Positions 11,945-11,964 of a stretch of 11,964 nt of DNA are shown here, one piece after another. Below the pieces are notes generated by a model. That model was not told where the DNA came from. It made no database searches and worked only from the letters and a program-made list of their open reading frames with translations. Source of the DNA: Baffinella frigidus (taxonomy: Eukaryota > Cryptophyceae > Cryptomonadales > Baffinellaceae); contig MU646533.1 of the NCBI GenBank assembly GCA_026770585.1, positions 293,990 through 305,953 of the forward strand, in the 5' to 3' direction. Made by a program: the position numbers and the translations under genes. Position 1 is the stretch's first letter, and every line of letters begins with the position of its first letter.

Positions 11945-11964
11945 ACTCCCAACTCCCAACCCTC
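11770..11964 (+). repeat. CCCTCAA heptamer array to the window end
   Basis: Homogeneous CCCTCAA units with a repeated internal break TCAACTCCCAACTCCCAACC at about 11873 and 11942, so a higher-order unit of about 70 bases may exist. Confidence 0.85.

Noticed and set aside
1-11964. CRISPR array
   Set aside because: Repeats are 7-base or minisatellite tandem units without regular unique spacers, and no cas-like gene is present.
1-11964. tRNA or rRNA genes
   Set aside because: No cloverleaf with GTTCRAN-type arm or rRNA-like conserved block was seen on either strand by eye; a covariance-model scan would be decisive.

Overview
The window looks like part of one large nuclear gene from a eukaryote, read on the + strand, not a run of bacterial genes. 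No long open reading frame is present. Short, GC-rich, coding-looking islands of 28-128 bases are embedded in introns made almost wholly of degenerate 7-base telomere-like repeats (CCCTAAA and variants CCCTACA, CCCCAAA, CCCTCAA, CATAAAC, ACTAAAC). Fourteen islands can be chained from base 22 to base 11402. Each is flanked by AG on the left and, with one or two exceptions, GT or GC on the right. The splice phases agree at all 13 junctions and the joined frame has no stop over about 322 codons. Both gene ends lie outside the window.

The plant-type TTTAGGG-like repeat, donors that rarely match GTRAGT, at least one apparent GC donor, and a G at the first base of almost every exon (AG|G) suggest an alveolate alga such as a dinoflagellate or chromerid. 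This is an inference from splice-site style; other protists with TTTAGGG telomeres are possible.

Layout: E1 (22-78), E2 (594-642) and E3 (788-846) give a helical-looking N-terminal part. At 1.5-2.85 kb lies a field of copies of E4. E5 is at 3.0-3.46 kb, and E6-E10 (3.9-5.6 kb) give a charged, low-complexity stretch. E11 copies are at 5.9-6.75 kb. E12 (6914-7038) is followed by about nine complete or broken copies up to 9.07 kb. E13 (9482-9585) and E14 (11309-11402) together make a plausible SAM (sterile alpha motif) domain. The rest of the protein is not recognised.

Three things stand out. (1) Most exons have local degenerate copies that keep homologous splice sites, some with phases suited to alternative or additive splicing. 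(2) One copy of E13 is cut into three pieces by two repeat blocks; each block is flanked by a short direct repeat and can be read as an in-frame GC-AG or GT-AG intron, which looks like intron birth by repeat insertion. (3) Several foldback elements sit in the introns, including a MITE-like family whose internal hairpin keeps its pairing while its sequence changes from copy to copy.
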